Below, piece after piece: positions 1 through 8,138 of a DNA stretch of 36,933 nucleotides. Source of the stretch: an uncultured Planctomycetaceae bacterium (GTDB lineage: Bacteria; Planctomycetota; Planctomycetia; Planctomycetales; Planctomycetaceae); the NCBI GenBank assembly GCA_903858815.1, contig CAIOKE010000259.1, positions 1 through 36,933 on the forward strand, written 5' to 3'. Under the pieces are notes generated by a model. It had not been told where the DNA came from and searched no databases. It saw nothing but the letters and a program-made list of their open reading frames with translations. The first letter of the stretch is position 1. The number at the start of each line of letters is the position of its first letter. Made by a program: the position numbers and the translations under genes.

Positions 1-21
1 AGCCTGTGCAGGAGCGATGTG

Positions 22-726
22 ATGACTGTTCGGTTACAGAAACTACGGGTTCTGACGTTAACGCTGCTGTTGGTGTTATCGAGTCAGCCTTTGGGGGCCT
101 TCCAGAATTCCGATGAGTCCGGTTCCTCTGAGCAGGGCAATGTGGATCTGCAGGCCAGTCGCGTGTACGTGTTTGTCGGAAAGACCGGCCTGGGACATGA
201 TCATGGAGTGGAAGGTCGATTGAAAAGTGGTCAGCTGACCCTGAACGCGGACACTGCTGCCGGGCGTCTCGAATTCAACATGCAGTCCTTTGATGCCGAT
301 ACGGACGCAGCTCGTCGTTATGTGGGTCTGAAAGGTTCCACCGATGCCGGAACTCGCAGGCAGGTCAACGACAACATGAAGGGTGCGGACATCCTGAATG
401 TGCAGCGATTTCCGACGGCAGTGTTTGAGATTACGTCGTCGAGGCCGGTCGCTCAGCAGAAGGCGAGTGCCCAGGCATTGCCGCAGTATGAGCTGTCGGG
501 GAAATTCACGCTGCACGGACGGACTCAGCCACTGCGGATTCGCGTGACTGCGGAAGAGCAGAATGGTCGTACTCATCTGCGTGGTTCCTTCACCATTCTG
601 CAGACGACTTATGGGATTCGCCCCTATTCGAAGGCGTTTGGTGCGGTTGGTGTGGCCGATCGACTGACGATTCATGGGGATGTCTGGCTGAACGCTGCAG
701 CGCCCGCAGAGGCGGCTGATCGCTGA
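22..726 (+). CDS. YceI-family secreted lipid-binding protein
   Basis: The 234-residue product has an N-terminal hydrophobic signal peptide (about residues 8-27, ending near GAFQN), then a domain that reads as YceI. The cues are VGKTGLGHDHGVEG early on, a central block with NDNMKGADILNVQRFPTA, and LSGKFTLHGRTQPLRIRV near the end. YceI proteins are periplasmic lipocalin-like beta barrels, and characterised members bind polyisoprenoid or amphipathic lipids. GGAG at 11-14 lies 7 nt before the ATG at 22, so I prefer this start to the GTG at 19. It is the first complete gene of a plus-strand run with the two methyltransferases and the exporter that follow. I infer that it carries or buffers a lipid-like product in the periplasm; the ligand is unknown. 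The operon probably starts upstream of the window. Confidence 0.85.
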   Translation: MTVRLQKLRVLTLTLLLVLSSQPLGAFQNSDESGSSEQGNVDLQASRVYVFVGKTGLGHDHGVEGRLKSGQLTLNADTAAGRLEFNMQSFDADTDAARRYVGLKGSTDAGTRRQVNDNMKGADILNVQRFPTAVFEITSSRPVAQQKASAQALPQYELSGKFTLHGRTQPLRIRVTAEEQNGRTHLRGSFTILQTTYGIRPYSKAFGAVGVADRLTIHGDVWLNAAAPAEAADR

Positions 727-762
727 CATGTGCCCTGTGTTTTTTTCGAACGGAATGTGGGT

Positions 763-1599
763 ATGATTTCCTGCCCGGACGTGCGTAAAGACGTCATTCG
801 TCAGCACTACAATATCTCGACGCTGTTTTACTGGCTGCTGTGGGGACGGCATATTCACCATGGTTACTGGGAGGCCAACGAGCGTCCGCAGGCAGCAGCA
901 CAGCAGCTGACGGATCGCCTCGCAGCGGCGGCCGGGATCCATGGTGGTGAACGCGTGGCCGATATCGGCTGCGGCATGGGTGGTTCCTCGGTTCATCTTG
1001 CGAAGCAGTTTGGCTGTTCCGTGACCGGAGTCACTCTTAGTCCCTTCCAGCGCCGCTGGGCGTCCTGTGCAGCACGACTGGGGGGCGTTTCCGGCCGAGC
1101 ACAGTTTCTGTGTCAGGATGCTGAGACGACTGAGTTTGAGGCGGGATCACTGGATGTGGTCTGGAGTGTGGAGTGCACGGAACATTTGTTTGACAAGGCC
1201 GCCTTCTTTCGCAAAGCGGCTGGCTGGCTGAAGCCCGGCGGTCGGATGGCGATCTGTGCGTGGCTGGCTGGTGATGATCCGCTGGGTCCTGCAGCACAGC
1301 AGGCGGTGTATGATGTGTGCGAAGGATTTTTCTGTCCGTCACTGGGGTCAGAAGCTGACTACTGCGGCTGGATGACTGATGCCGGGCTGCAACTGACCAG
1401 TGTGCAGGACTGGACACGGAATGTGTCACGCACGTGGGAAATCTGCCGTGATCGTTGCCAGCGTCTGGGGATGCGGCGACTTGCATCGTGGATCGACCCG
1501 GATCAGCTGATCTTCATTGACCGTTTCCAGACTCTGTTGGATGCCTACAATTCGGGCGCAATGAAGTATGGCTGTTTTATCGCGGAGCGGCGGTCATGA
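763..1599 (+). CDS. SAM-dependent methyltransferase, tocopherol/sterol methyltransferase-like
   Basis: This is a class I SAM methyltransferase of 278 residues. The SAM-binding motif I is VADIGCGMGGSS (about residues 65-76), followed by VTGVTLSPFQ (motif II region) and a later WSVECTEHLFDK segment. The N-terminal LLWGRHIHHGYW stretch resembles the WGxHxHxGYW region of gamma-tocopherol and related C-methyltransferases, which act on aromatic or isoprenoid lipids. No signal peptide is seen, so it is cytoplasmic. A GTG start at 730 is also open and adds 11 residues. I chose ATG 763 because the conserved region begins soon after it; neither start has a strong ribosome binding site. Its stop overlaps the next start (ATGA at 1596-1599), which indicates translational coupling. 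The substrate is not determinable from sequence. Confidence 0.85.
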   Translation: MISCPDVRKDVIRQHYNISTLFYWLLWGRHIHHGYWEANERPQAAAQQLTDRLAAAAGIHGGERVADIGCGMGGSSVHLAKQFGCSVTGVTLSPFQRRWASCAARLGGVSGRAQFLCQDAETTEFEAGSLDVVWSVECTEHLFDKAAFFRKAAGWLKPGGRMAICAWLAGDDPLGPAAQQAVYDVCEGFFCPSLGSEADYCGWMTDAGLQLTSVQDWTRNVSRTWEICRDRCQRLGMRRLASWIDPDQLIFIDRFQTLLDAYNSGAMKYGCFIAERRS

Positions 1600-2381
1600 C
1601 GGCGATGCCGATCACAGCCACGCCGGCTGAGGCTGGCAGCAGCGCTGCGGTTCCGTTGACGCCGCAGCGACTGATCGGATTTGGGTTCGGGATTGCTGTG
1701 CAGGCCCTGTTCGCGCTCACAGTTGTCGGTCTGTTTTCCTTTCTGAGGTACGGCATTAGTCGTCCCGCGGTGGACTGGTTTTCGGTCGATCTGCTGCTGT
1801 CACTGCAGTTTGCCGTGCCGCACAGTGTGCTGCTGCATCCCCGATTTCGGGATGTCTTTCGACGCTGGTTTCCGGCGGAAATGCACGGTGCGTTTTTCTG
1901 CCTGTGTACCTGCCTCAGTCTGCTGCTGATGTTTCGTTTCTGGCGATCAACGGATCAGTTGCTGTGGGAGCTGCAGGGATTACCGGCACAGCTGATGCTG
2001 GTCGGGTTCTATGCTTCGTGGGCAGGTCTGCTGTACAGTATCAGTCTGACAGGGCTGGGTTTCCAGACCGGCTGGACTCAGTGGCTGCACTGGTATCGCG
2101 GCCAGAGGATGCCGCGGCGTCCGTTTCAGGCGATCAGTGTGTATCGTGTGCTGCGGCATCCGGTTTATCTCAGTTTTCTGGGACTGATCTGGTTTACACC
2201 GGTGATGTCGCTGGACCATGCAGTTCTCACGGCAGTCTGGACTGTCTATATTTTCGTGGGCAGCGTGCTGAAGGATCAGCGGCTGTTGTTTTATCTGGGC
2301 AGTTCGTATCAGGACTACATGACGCGGGTGCCGGGCTATCCCGGTATGCTGGCAGGTCCGCTGTCCAGACGTCGCAACTGA
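1596..2381 (+). CDS. ICMT/NnrU-like membrane methyltransferase
   Basis: The 261-residue polytopic protein has about five to six hydrophobic helices, starting at residues 27-50. The C-terminal half carries the signature of the isoprenylcysteine carboxyl methyltransferase / phospholipid methyltransferase superfamily: YRVLRHPVYLSFLG (about 184-197), then KDQRLLFYLGSSYQDYM with a short tail. In this superfamily RHPxY and the downstream acidic/Arg pair bind SAM. Known bacterial members methylate lipid-like molecules; for example, BpsB-type enzymes methylate alkylpyrones made by type III polyketide synthases. NnrU-type proteins share the same fold, so the exact subfamily is unclear. It starts inside the stop of the preceding methyltransferase gene and lies 23 nt before the exporter gene, so the three are probably cotranscribed. 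Confidence 0.75.
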   Translation: MTAMPITATPAEAGSSAAVPLTPQRLIGFGFGIAVQALFALTVVGLFSFLRYGISRPAVDWFSVDLLLSLQFAVPHSVLLHPRFRDVFRRWFPAEMHGAFFCLCTCLSLLLMFRFWRSTDQLLWELQGLPAQLMLVGFYASWAGLLYSISLTGLGFQTGWTQWLHWYRGQRMPRRPFQAISVYRVLRHPVYLSFLGLIWFTPVMSLDHAVLTAVWTVYIFVGSVLKDQRLLFYLGSSYQDYMTRVPGYPGMLAGPLSRRRN

Positions 2382-2404
2382 TTTTTTGTGTGACAGGCCT
2401 TCAG

Positions 2405-4807
2405 ATGCAGCAGGTTCAGGCACGCATTCGACTGCTGGTTCTGTATCTGCTGGTGGGTCTGCCGATACTGATCTATGGTGCGGTCCGGGCACTCGAGGCC
2501 AGCAACAATTCGCCGATTGACTGGGTTGACGGACGATTTTCAGAACGCCGGGTCTACGATCATTTTTCCGAGCAGTTCGGACCCGGTGATGCGGTGGTCA
2601 TCAGCTGGGCGGAATGCTGGTGGACAGATCCGCGGCTGGACGAGGCCGTACGGCGACTGCGGACGGACGCAGAGTTTCAGGACGCAGACGGCACGTCGTA
2701 TTTTCATACTGTCGCCTGTGGCCGCGAAACGCTGCTGGCGCTGACGGGGCAGCAGCAGGATCCACAGGCCGGCAACAGCGGAACGGCTGACGATCCGGCC
2801 GCTGCCGGGCTTTCCCCCGAATCAGGTGCAGCAGAAGACGACAGCGGCCTGTTCTCCGCGGCCAATCTGCAGCTGTCGGAAGTGCAGGCTGTGCAGCGAC
2901 TGCAGGGACTGCTGATTGGCCGGGACGGTCGCCTGACAACAATCGTCTGCACGCTGAACAGTGCCGGTCTTGCCCTGCGAGCCCGACTGGTGCCTCGGAT
3001 CTGCGAAGTGGTGGCGGAGGTCTGTGGGACGCGGATTGAAGAACTGAAACTGGCGGGCCCGGTCATTGATGGTCTGACCGTGGATGAGGCCAGTCATCGT
3101 TCGCTGACGAAATTCGCATTGCCTTCGACGATCGTGATTCTGGTGATCTGCATCCTGTCCCTGAAGTCGATCACTGCCGCGCTGGTGGTGTTTCTGACAG
3201 CCTGCTTCTGTCAGGGGCTGATTCTGGCGGTAATCTACTACAGTGGCGAACGACTGAGTGCCCTGCTGATCATTCTGCCCCCGCTTGTTCAGGTTCTGGC
3301 GGTTTCGGGCGGGATTCATCTGATGAATTACTATCTGAATGCGCTGCGGACCATGGAACCACGGCAGGCCGCTGCGGAATGTTTTCGCCTCGGCTGGCTG
3401 CCCAGTCTGCTGTCGCTCGGAACAACCGCCATGGGGACAGCTTCGCTGCTGGTCAGTGGGTTGCTGCCGATCCGCCTGTTCGGGATCTACGGCACTGTCG
3501 GCGTCCTCTGTACCGCCGCGGCCGTGCTGACAGCCGTGCCCTGTTCAATGATGCTGCTGGGGCGAAAACGAGCGGTGTCGGAGCCGCCGTCTGTCGAGCC
3601 GATGCCTGAAGCCCCGACTGCTGACGGAGTGTGGCATCGACTGACCGCGCTGCTGTGTCACTACAACGCCGTGTCCATCCTCATGCTGTTTGGTCTGATG
3701 GGGCTGGCTGCCCTCGGTCTGCCGCACCTGCGAACGTCCGTGCGGATTGAAACGCTGTATGAGCCAGATAGTCGCATCATGCAGGACTACGCATGGCTCG
3801 AAGATCGCATCGGGGCCCTTGTGCCGATTGAGATTCTGCTGCAGTTCAGTGCGGACTGTCAGCTGAATGATCGGCAGCGGATGGATCTGGTGTGGAAAGT
3901 GGATCGCGTGCTCAAACAGCAGCCAACGGTGAAGGCTGTGATGTCAGCACTGACTCTGTTTCCGGAACCGCCCCGGATGCCCGGACTGTCCCGCAGCATT
4001 CAGGCGTCACTGATCAATCGCGGTATTCGTGCGGCTCGTCCGCAGTTCGAGCGGGCTGCACTGCTGCGAACCACCGCAGAAGGTGATACGTGGCGACTGA
4101 CCGCGCGAGTCAGTGCGCTGGAACCCCTGGATTACGGAGACGTTCTGAAACAACTGGAAGAGGCACTGGTGGAACCGCTTGAGCAGGCTCCGGTGCAGGC
4201 ACATCATCAGATCACACTATCCACTTCGGGGATCATGCCGCTGGTTCATCAGATTCAGGGACAGCTGCTGAGCGATCTGTTCAACAGTCTGATGTCAGCT
4301 CTTGTCGTGATTACTCTGACCATGACGCTGGTGCAGGCCGGAATTCTGAATGGCATTCTGGCCATGGCTTCGAATGTCTTTCCGATTGTGATTGCTTTTG
4401 GGCTGATGGGGCTGCTGGCCGTACCGATGGATATTGGCTCGGTAATGACAGCCAGCATTGCTCTTGGAATTGCGGTGGATGATACCCTGCATTTTCTGAC
4501 ATTCTTCCGCCGCGAACTGCAACACCCCGGGGCGACTCGCCGCAGCGCCGTGCTGGCCACATACCTCGATTGCGGGCCGGCCATGATTCAGACATCGGTC
4601 TCGTGCGGAGTCGGTCTGCTGGTGTTTGCGTTCAGCGATTTCGTACCGACCAGTCGCTTTGCTGTCCTGATGGCATTTCTGCTGGCGCTGGCATTGGCGG
4701 GCGATCTGCTGCTGCTGCCCGCACTGCTGCTGTCGCCCGCCGGGAAGTTGTATGAGTCGTCGAGGAAAAATGTGATAGTCGAAGAATTCGGACCCTGCGT
4801 GAAATGA
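2405..4807 (+). CDS. RND/MMPL-family exporter
   Basis: The 800-residue inner-membrane transporter has the duplicated RND plan. There is one N-terminal helix (about 8-28), a soluble periplasmic domain (29-235), a bundle of helices (about 237-380), another lone helix (about 430-450), a second periplasmic domain, and a final bundle (about 630-790). The second bundle has GIAVDDTLHFLTFFRREL (about 687-704), the proton-relay acidic pair typical of MMPL/HpnN-like transporters. The equivalent place in the first bundle reads VLAVSGGIHLMNYY and lacks the acids. The frame is open far upstream into the previous gene, but ATG 2405, seven bases after a CAGG, gives a normal RND N-terminus. HpnN-type relatives move hopanoids and other lipids; here I infer export of the product modified by the upstream methyltransferases. 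Confidence 0.85.
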   Translation: MQQVQARIRLLVLYLLVGLPILIYGAVRALEASNNSPIDWVDGRFSERRVYDHFSEQFGPGDAVVISWAECWWTDPRLDEAVRRLRTDAEFQDADGTSYFHTVACGRETLLALTGQQQDPQAGNSGTADDPAAAGLSPESGAAEDDSGLFSAANLQLSEVQAVQRLQGLLIGRDGRLTTIVCTLNSAGLALRARLVPRICEVVAEVCGTRIEELKLAGPVIDGLTVDEASHRSLTKFALPSTIVILVICILSLKSITAALVVFLTACFCQGLILAVIYYSGERLSALLIILPPLVQVLAVSGGIHLMNYYLNALRTMEPRQAAAECFRLGWLPSLLSLGTTAMGTASLLVSGLLPIRLFGIYGTVGVLCTAAAVLTAVPCSMMLLGRKRAVSEPPSVEPMPEAPTADGVWHRLTALLCHYNAVSILMLFGLMGLAALGLPHLRTSVRIETLYEPDSRIMQDYAWLEDRIGALVPIEILLQFSADCQLNDRQRMDLVWKVDRVLKQQPTVKAVMSALTLFPEPPRMPGLSRSIQASLINRGIRAARPQFERAALLRTTAEGDTWRLTARVSALEPLDYGDVLKQLEEALVEPLEQAPVQAHHQITLSTSGIMPLVHQIQGQLLSDLFNSLMSALVVITLTMTLVQAGILNGILAMASNVFPIVIAFGLMGLLAVPMDIGSVMTASIALGIAVDDTLHFLTFFRRELQHPGATRRSAVLATYLDCGPAMIQTSVSCGVGLLVFAFSDFVPTSRFAVLMAFLLALALAGDLLLLPALLLSPAGKLYESSRKNVIVEEFGPCVK

Positions 4808-4985
4808 CGTTCCCGTTTGCAGGTTGAAGTGCAAAAGGGGTTTCATAAGGATTTATTAACTCGCCCTGACACGCAGGATGCGAATCTGTTTCATCAGGAA
4901 CCCCGAGACAACCACAGGAGCATCGTGAGCGGAACGGCGCCAGCCGCCGCTGAGTCCCTCACACCGCATACGGAGCGGCAAAGCA

Positions 4986-5180
4986 GTGACCCTCTGGCTA
5001 TCGTCCTGCGGCTCACAGGGCCACATGGTCAACACTCTGGGGCGACATCGCACCGGAATCCTCAACTGGTATGACGACCCGCTCTCAAACGATCCGATGG
5101 AGAGCATCAACCCCGGGATCGCGGTGATCCGGAGAATTGCATCCGGGGGCGGGTGTTGTGGTGACATCGTCACCACGTGA
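4986..5180 (+). pseudogene. Remnant of ISL3-type transposase C-terminus
   Basis: The plus frame here reads HMVNTLGRHRTGILNWYDD, then PLSNDPMESINPGIAVIRR. This matches the conserved C-terminal part of ISL3-family DDE transposases as I know it, where a leucine-rich segment leads to an H-x-x-GIL-x-(W/Y)-Y-D-x-PIS-x-GP-x-EG-x-NN-x-IK-x-x-KR pattern. Several invariant positions have decayed (EG to ES, NN to NP, IK to IA). The expected YGFRD segment and beginning of the protein are missing, and the frame stops at 5180. I saw no terminal inverted repeats. It is probably an old, non-functional insertion relic. This rests on motif memory, not a search. Confidence 0.6.
5158..5176. repeat. Perfect 8-bp inverted repeat (hairpin)
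   Basis: GTGGTGAC-ATC-GTCACCAC forms a perfect 8-bp stem with a 3-base loop in the convergent gap. No T-run follows on either strand, so it is not a classic intrinsic terminator. It sits within the transposase relic and could be part of the old element or a transcript-end hairpin. Confidence 0.5.
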
Positions 5181-5318
5181 AATACCGGCTGGCAAGGCAC
5201 CGAATCACTGTCGCTTTTTGGCAACATCTCGATAAAGTCGGAGCGACGTTGCCTGTTTTCGAGGATTCGGCGGCGATTTTTCTGGTATTCCAGTCGGCGC
5301 ATGTTCCTTGCCTGCGCC

Positions 5319-6674
5319 CTATGGGGTTCGCCGTCGGCGGCCTTTCAGCACAATCCCCTCGGACTTCTGCGGTGCAGAATCCGGATCCGTGGTCAGTACC
5401 TGTTCAGCGGCGGCGCTGCGATCTGCCGCGGCCTGCAGCGGGGCTGCTGCATCCATAGAGGCGGCGGGTGGCTGCTGCAACTGCTGACGAAGTACGGTGC
5501 AGCAGACAGCCGATCCGCTCTGCTGTTCAGCCTGCGTGATCAGTTCCGCACTGACGGTGTCATGAGCTCGCAGTTGCTCGAAGGCGGCGACCAGCAGTAA
5601 GCGATCTGCCGATTGCGGTCGAGCAGACAGCCATTGCCACAGTCGCTCTGATGATTTCAGCACTTCGGCAGCATCATCGCTGCCATACAGAGATCGGGCT
5701 GTCAGTCGCACAGGCACTTCCGGCTGAGGCAACGACATTCCTGTTTTCAGGCAGCCCACAGCCTGTTCGAAGTACCCCTGAGCAATTCTGAGGTGCACTT
5801 CCCGTAACCAGACCGTGGGCTGATCGGGTGTCAGCTTCAGAGCCGCATGATAGTTGCGAGCGGCAATGGCATAGTCGGCACGACGAAAAGCATCATCCCC
5901 CTGAGACACAAGGCGTAAGGAATCCACACGTTCGATGGCACTGCTTTCACGAACATCTGCACGCGCAGCAGCAAACTCGTCAGCTGCAGGCTGGGGCTGA
6001 GCTGCTGCCACCTGCTCTGCGGCATCAGCCTGCTGCTGCAGCTGATTCAGGATCCGAGGATCCGTGAGGGAGTTGTCATGGGCCAGCCAGTTGGCCGAGG
6101 CTGATGACTGTCCCGGCTGACCGGGTCCGGCCAGCGAAATCGGGACGGAAAACAGGCCCCATGGTTGCCAGCAGCCACCGTAGTGCGGCATACAGCCGTA
6201 GTACCACCATTCAAGTGGTATCAGCAGCCCTGAGCAGGGATCGATGGTGTAGAGCCCTGAACGGGCTGGAGCCAGCAGGGGAGCAATCCGGCAGATGCCC
6301 GGTGCGCAGGTCGAAACAGAAATTCGCTGTCTGGAAAACGGCAGTGTCTGGACCCACGTTGTGCCACTGAAACTCTGAAAACCCGCGTAACTGCTGGAGT
6401 TGAAGTAGTTGCTGGAGCTGTAACCTGAGCTGTAACTGAAGCCTGGAAACCCACTGTAATTCCAGAAATCGTTGCCGCAGGCGATGCCATGAGTGCCAGT
6501 GAAGGGCCCGATCGACCAGCCTGCAGATCGCAGGGGCGAGTCGTGTTTGAAGGCCTGACTACCGGTCGAGCGGAACGCGTGGTTCCAATGACCGGTTTGC
6601 TGGCCACGGGCTGACGCTGAGATCGACAGCCACAGCAGGCAGGCGGTCAGCAGGGACAGTTGCAGGTATCGCAT
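5319..6674 (-). CDS. Secreted TPR-containing protein
   Basis: The 451-residue protein begins MRYLQLSLLTACLLWLSIS, a clear signal peptide cleaved near ASARG. The frame extends 32 codons upstream, but that extension is Arg/Cys-rich and not signal-like, so ATG 6674 is preferred. Residues about 68-100 are rich in Ser, Tyr, Phe, Gly and Asn. A Cys/Trp/Tyr-rich stretch follows (WWYYGCMPHYGGCWQPWG), then a Gln/Ala-rich linker. Residues about 250-315 look like tetratricopeptide repeats (GDDAFRRADYAIAARNYHAAL, with a second helix pair after it), usually protein-protein interaction modules. The C-terminus is basic (KGRRRRTP). It is likely a periplasmic or surface protein specific to Planctomycetes. No enzyme motif is visible and I do not assign a function. 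Confidence 0.75.
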   Translation of the reverse strand: MRYLQLSLLTACLLWLSISASARGQQTGHWNHAFRSTGSQAFKHDSPLRSAGWSIGPFTGTHGIACGNDFWNYSGFPGFSYSSGYSSSNYFNSSSYAGFQSFSGTTWVQTLPFSRQRISVSTCAPGICRIAPLLAPARSGLYTIDPCSGLLIPLEWWYYGCMPHYGGCWQPWGLFSVPISLAGPGQPGQSSASANWLAHDNSLTDPRILNQLQQQADAAEQVAAAQPQPAADEFAAARADVRESSAIERVDSLRLVSQGDDAFRRADYAIAARNYHAALKLTPDQPTVWLREVHLRIAQGYFEQAVGCLKTGMSLPQPEVPVRLTARSLYGSDDAAEVLKSSERLWQWLSARPQSADRLLLVAAFEQLRAHDTVSAELITQAEQQSGSAVCCTVLRQQLQQPPAASMDAAAPLQAAADRSAAAEQVLTTDPDSAPQKSEGIVLKGRRRRTP

Positions 6675-7112
6675 ACAGCACCCGGGCAGCTGAAAAGGTG
6701 GAGAAACGTGACGCCGAGCACAAAACCTTGCCCGAGCATTCCTGCTCGGCCCCGTACGGCAAAAACACAATGTTTTTCAATGAGCTGTAGTCGATTTGAC
6801 GGCCCCAGCCGACTTTTGTCCCGCGCGTCAGACATTCGCAATTCTGCGGCAGCCAATCAGGTTCGACAAGCTGAAAACAGGGCGGATCGAGGCGAATTTG
6901 CGGAGAATTGTGAAGCAGGGGAATTCGGGATTTCGCGAAACACGGCCTTCTGCTATGAACTTCGCGTTGTTGCCGTCACAGCGCGGGCTGAACATCTCCG
7001 CGTGCCGATACCCGCACAGGCCAGGCTCCTGTTGCGGAGCAGTTCACAGCTGAGCCGAGTTGGCTTCCGGCTGTCGACGGCGTTCTGAGCATTTGGTGAA
7101 AGGTACCGAGTT
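6675..7112. other. Divergent intergenic region upstream of cysK
   Basis: This 438-base region separates the minus-strand TPR gene from plus-strand cysK and should hold promoters for both. Visible structures are a hairpin at 6732-6749 and a perfect 10-bp palindrome TTTCGCGAAA at 6931-6940, a possible operator. GAAAGG at 7098-7103 is the likely cysK ribosome binding site. Short open frames here show no recognisable product, and I could not place a convincing -35/-10 pair. Confidence 0.5.
6732..6749. repeat. 7-bp inverted repeat in TPR gene leader
   Basis: CCGAGCA-TTCC-TGCTCGG is a perfect 7-bp stem with a 4-base loop. It lies about 60 bp upstream of the TPR gene start and would fall in its 5' leader if transcription begins further upstream. 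Its role is unknown. Confidence 0.4.
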
Positions 7113-8057
7113 ATGACGCTGTTCAATGACAATTCTCTGACCATCGGCAAAAGTCCGCTGGTGCGTATCCATCGACTGACTGCCGGCCTGCCGGGCACTG
7201 TGTATGCCAAGATTGAAGGTCGTAATCCAGCCTACAGCGTGAAGTGCCGTATTGGCGCTGCGATGATCTGGGACGCCGAGAAATCCGGTCGTCTGAAGGC
7301 AGGAATGGAAGTGGTTGAACCGACCAGCGGCAACACGGGAATTGCTCTGGCCTTCGTCTGTGCCGCTCGCGGCTATAAGCTCACCCTGACCATGCCGGAA
7401 ACCATGTCGATTGAACGTCGCATGATCCTGCGCGCCTTTGGTGCCAACCTGATCCTGACTCCGGGCGCTGAAGGGATGAAAGGTGCGATCGCTCGCGCTG
7501 AAGAACTGGCAAAGCAGCCCAATACCTTCATGCCGCAGCAGTTCTGTAACCCGGCGAACCCGGAAATCCATTTCCGCACAACGGGGCCTGAGATCTTTGA
7601 AGATCTGAATGGTCGAGTGGATGTGTTTGTGGCAGGGGTAGGAACCGGTGGTACCATCACAGGTGTTTCAAGGTACCTGAAGCAGGAAAAGGGACTGGCA
7701 CTGCAGACCGTGGCTGTGGAACCGGCGGCCAGTCCGGTCCTCTCCGGAGGGGCTCCTGGAAAGCATCGCATTCAGGGAATCGGGGCCGGATTCAAGCCGG
7801 CAATCCTGGACATGTCTCTGGTTGATGAAGTGCTGCAGGTCACTGATGAAGAGGCCATGACCATGGCTCCACGGATTGCCCGTGAAGAAGGGATTCTGGT
7901 GGGGATCAGCTGCGGTGCTGCCATGACGGCCGCACTGAAAGTGGCTGCGCGGCCCGAAAGTGCCGGGAAAAATATCGTCGTGGTTCTGCCCGACTCCGGT
8001 GAACGTTACCTGTCCTCACCCATGTTCGACTTCACTCGCGATACACCAGCGGCCTGA
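7113..8057 (+). CDS. cysK: Cysteine synthase A (O-acetylserine sulfhydrylase)
   Basis: This 314-residue PLP enzyme condenses O-acetylserine with sulfide to give cysteine and acetate. It has the PLP-binding lysine in [11 protein letters not shown] (K44), the substrate loop PTSGNTGIA (about 69-77), the phosphate-binding loop GTGGTITG (about 178-185) and the late GISCGAA motif. The [17 protein letters not shown] and [15 protein letters not shown] stretches are of the enterobacterial CysK type rather than the VKDRI type common in other cysteine synthases. Length is normal for CysK. GAAAGG nine bases upstream supports the ATG at 7113. The gene is monocistronic, ending at a strong intrinsic terminator. 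Confidence 0.96.
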   Translation: MTLFNDNSLTIGKSPLVRIHRLTAGLPGTVYAKIEGRNPAYSVKCRIGAAMIWDAEKSGRLKAGMEVVEPTSGNTGIALAFVCAARGYKLTLTMPETMSIERRMILRAFGANLILTPGAEGMKGAIARAEELAKQPNTFMPQQFCNPANPEIHFRTTGPEIFEDLNGRVDVFVAGVGTGGTITGVSRYLKQEKGLALQTVAVEPAASPVLSGGAPGKHRIQGIGAGFKPAILDMSLVDEVLQVTDEEAMTMAPRIAREEGILVGISCGAAMTAALKVAARPESAGKNIVVVLPDSGERYLSSPMFDFTRDTPAA

Positions 8058-8088
8058 TGTCGGGCGGCTGACTCAGGTACTCATATGG

Positions 8089-8123
8089 ACGGACAGTCCC
8101 CTGCGGGACTGTCCGTTGTTTTT
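8089..8123 (+). terminator. Rho-independent terminator after cysK
   Basis: ACGGACAGTCCC (8089-8100), loop CTGC, then GGGACTGTCCGT (8105-8116) gives a perfect 12-bp stem, followed directly by TGTTTTT. It begins 31 bases after the cysK stop. On the minus strand the stem is preceded by A-rich sequence, so it could also act weakly on the opposing operon, but the T-run is on the plus strand. Confidence 0.93.
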
Positions 8124-8138
8124 GAGGCCACGGTCGGA

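Larger units (their letters stand above)
4808..5318. other. Convergent intergenic region with transposase relic
   Basis: This 511-base gap lies between the convergent exporter gene and the TPR-protein gene. It contains a decayed transposase fragment and a short perfect hairpin, both listed separately. An open frame of 148 codons on the minus strand (4856-5302) has no recognisable motif and runs antisense to the transposase fragment, so I do not call it. No T-rich intrinsic terminator is evident for either flanking gene. Confidence 0.7.

Noticed and set aside
76-996. 306-codon open frame on the minus strand
   Set aside because: It is antisense to the YceI and methyltransferase genes; its protein has no recognisable motif and a biased composition.
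1904-2404. 167-codon N-terminal extension of the RND exporter frame
   Set aside because: It lies inside the ICMT-like gene in another frame, has no membrane or family features, and ATG 2405 gives the normal exporter start.
4856-5302. 148-codon minus-strand frame in the convergent gap
   Set aside because: It has no motif, and the opposite strand in this segment encodes a recognisable transposase relic.
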